Made by a program: the position numbers and the translations under genes
In this document: positions 63,944 through 64,000 of the stretch, in pieces
How the letters are laid out: the number at the start of each line of letters is the position of its first letter
How positions within the stretch are numbered: the stretch's first letter is position 1
Notes under the pieces: model-generated
Told to the model about the DNA's origin: nothing
The model's database searches: none
What the model saw: only the letters and a program-made list of their open reading frames with translations
Assembly (NCBI RefSeq): GCF_000193495.2
Contig: NZ_AP023410.1
Coordinates: 3,433,501-3,497,500, forward strand
Reading direction: 5' to 3'
DNA length: 64,000 nucleotides
Source: Acetobacter aceti NBRC 14818
GTDB taxonomy: Bacteria; Pseudomonadota; Alphaproteobacteria; Acetobacterales; Acetobacteraceae

Positions 63944-64000
63944 TCTTTCGAACTTTGATCAACAGTTTGGGCACCTCATCTCATATTCTGAGCCAAAACT
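63931..64000 (+). CDS. possible start of a gene cut by the window end
   Basis: ATG 63931 has GGAGG 7 nt upstream and opens MRPLFFRTLINSLGTSSHIL with no stop before the edge. Only 23 codons are visible; the first ten are hydrophobic/basic as in a signal peptide. Not identifiable. Confidence 0.35.
   Translation, partial: MRPLFFRTLINSLGTSSHILSQN

Overview
The window looks like chromosomal DNA of an acetic acid bacterium (Alphaproteobacteria, Acetobacteraceae; Acetobacter or a close relative). I infer this from protein sequence character, from housekeeping genes of alphaproteobacterial type (secA with a C-terminal zinc motif, argJ, ppiC, nrdR-nusB-thiL, prfB, lpxB, kdsA-pyrG, tpiA-secG), and from two kinds of palindromic intergenic element that I recall from acetic acid bacteria. 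There is no plasmid, prophage, CRISPR or rRNA. One tRNA (Thr-UGU) is present.

Layout. 0-6.2 kb: a DUF1275 membrane protein, a broken lipoprotein gene, tRNA-Thr, an mlaE-mlaF-anmK operon (minus strand), and UDP-glucose dehydrogenase (plus strand). 6.2-8.8 kb: an AT-richer patch with tiny membrane proteins, a frameshifted exported protein, a glycosyltransferase, and an overlapping pair (42-aa membrane protein and lipoprotein); the lipoprotein is the intact paralogue of the broken gene at 1.3 kb. 8.8-14.4 kb: arfB, an NCS1 nucleobase permease divergent from a LysR regulator with a near-perfect palindrome between them, and a TonB-dependent receptor. 14.4-21 kb: a 2OG-Fe dioxygenase, a large MscS channel, an RDD protein, argJ and a parvulin. 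21-27.7 kb: secA, a YebC protein, a GT9 glycosyltransferase, dihydroorotase and a small exported protein. 27.7-33 kb (minus strand): tpiA-secG, a structured RNA candidate, a GT2-like glycosyltransferase, pyrG and kdsA. 33-42 kb: ppiD-trpE, a MOSC protein, then PiT phosphate transporter, OprB porin and PPK2 polyphosphate kinase.

42-48.2 kb is the most accessory part. It holds a four-gene minus-strand cluster (unfamiliar 266-aa protein, isopenicillin-N-synthase-like oxygenase, LysR regulator, and a substrate-binding protein with no permease or ATPase nearby), followed by a heavily decayed PAS-type chemoreceptor gene that still has its terminator. 48.4-54 kb returns to core genes (thiL, nusB, nrdR, lpxB) mixed with exported proteins: a PCu(A)C-like protein without the usual copper ligands and a coiled-coil protein built from 18- and 11-residue units. 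54-64 kb: glutathione peroxidase, a bifunctional penicillin-binding protein, a small conserved gene disrupted at a run of eight C, prfB with its programmed +1 frameshift, and a TonB-ExbB-ExbD-ExbD-TPR operon.

Envelope functions recur: TonB energisation (59.9-63.9 kb) can serve receptors such as the one at 11.8-13.9 kb; mlaEF, lpxB, kdsA, the glycosyltransferases, PBP and anmK act on lipid asymmetry, LPS, capsule or murein; PiT, OprB and PPK2 suggest phosphate uptake and storage. I found no single large undescribed system. The best candidates for something new are the oxygenase/binding-protein cluster, the structured RNA after secG, the poly-C frameshift gene and the 7-8.8 kb glycosyltransferase operon.
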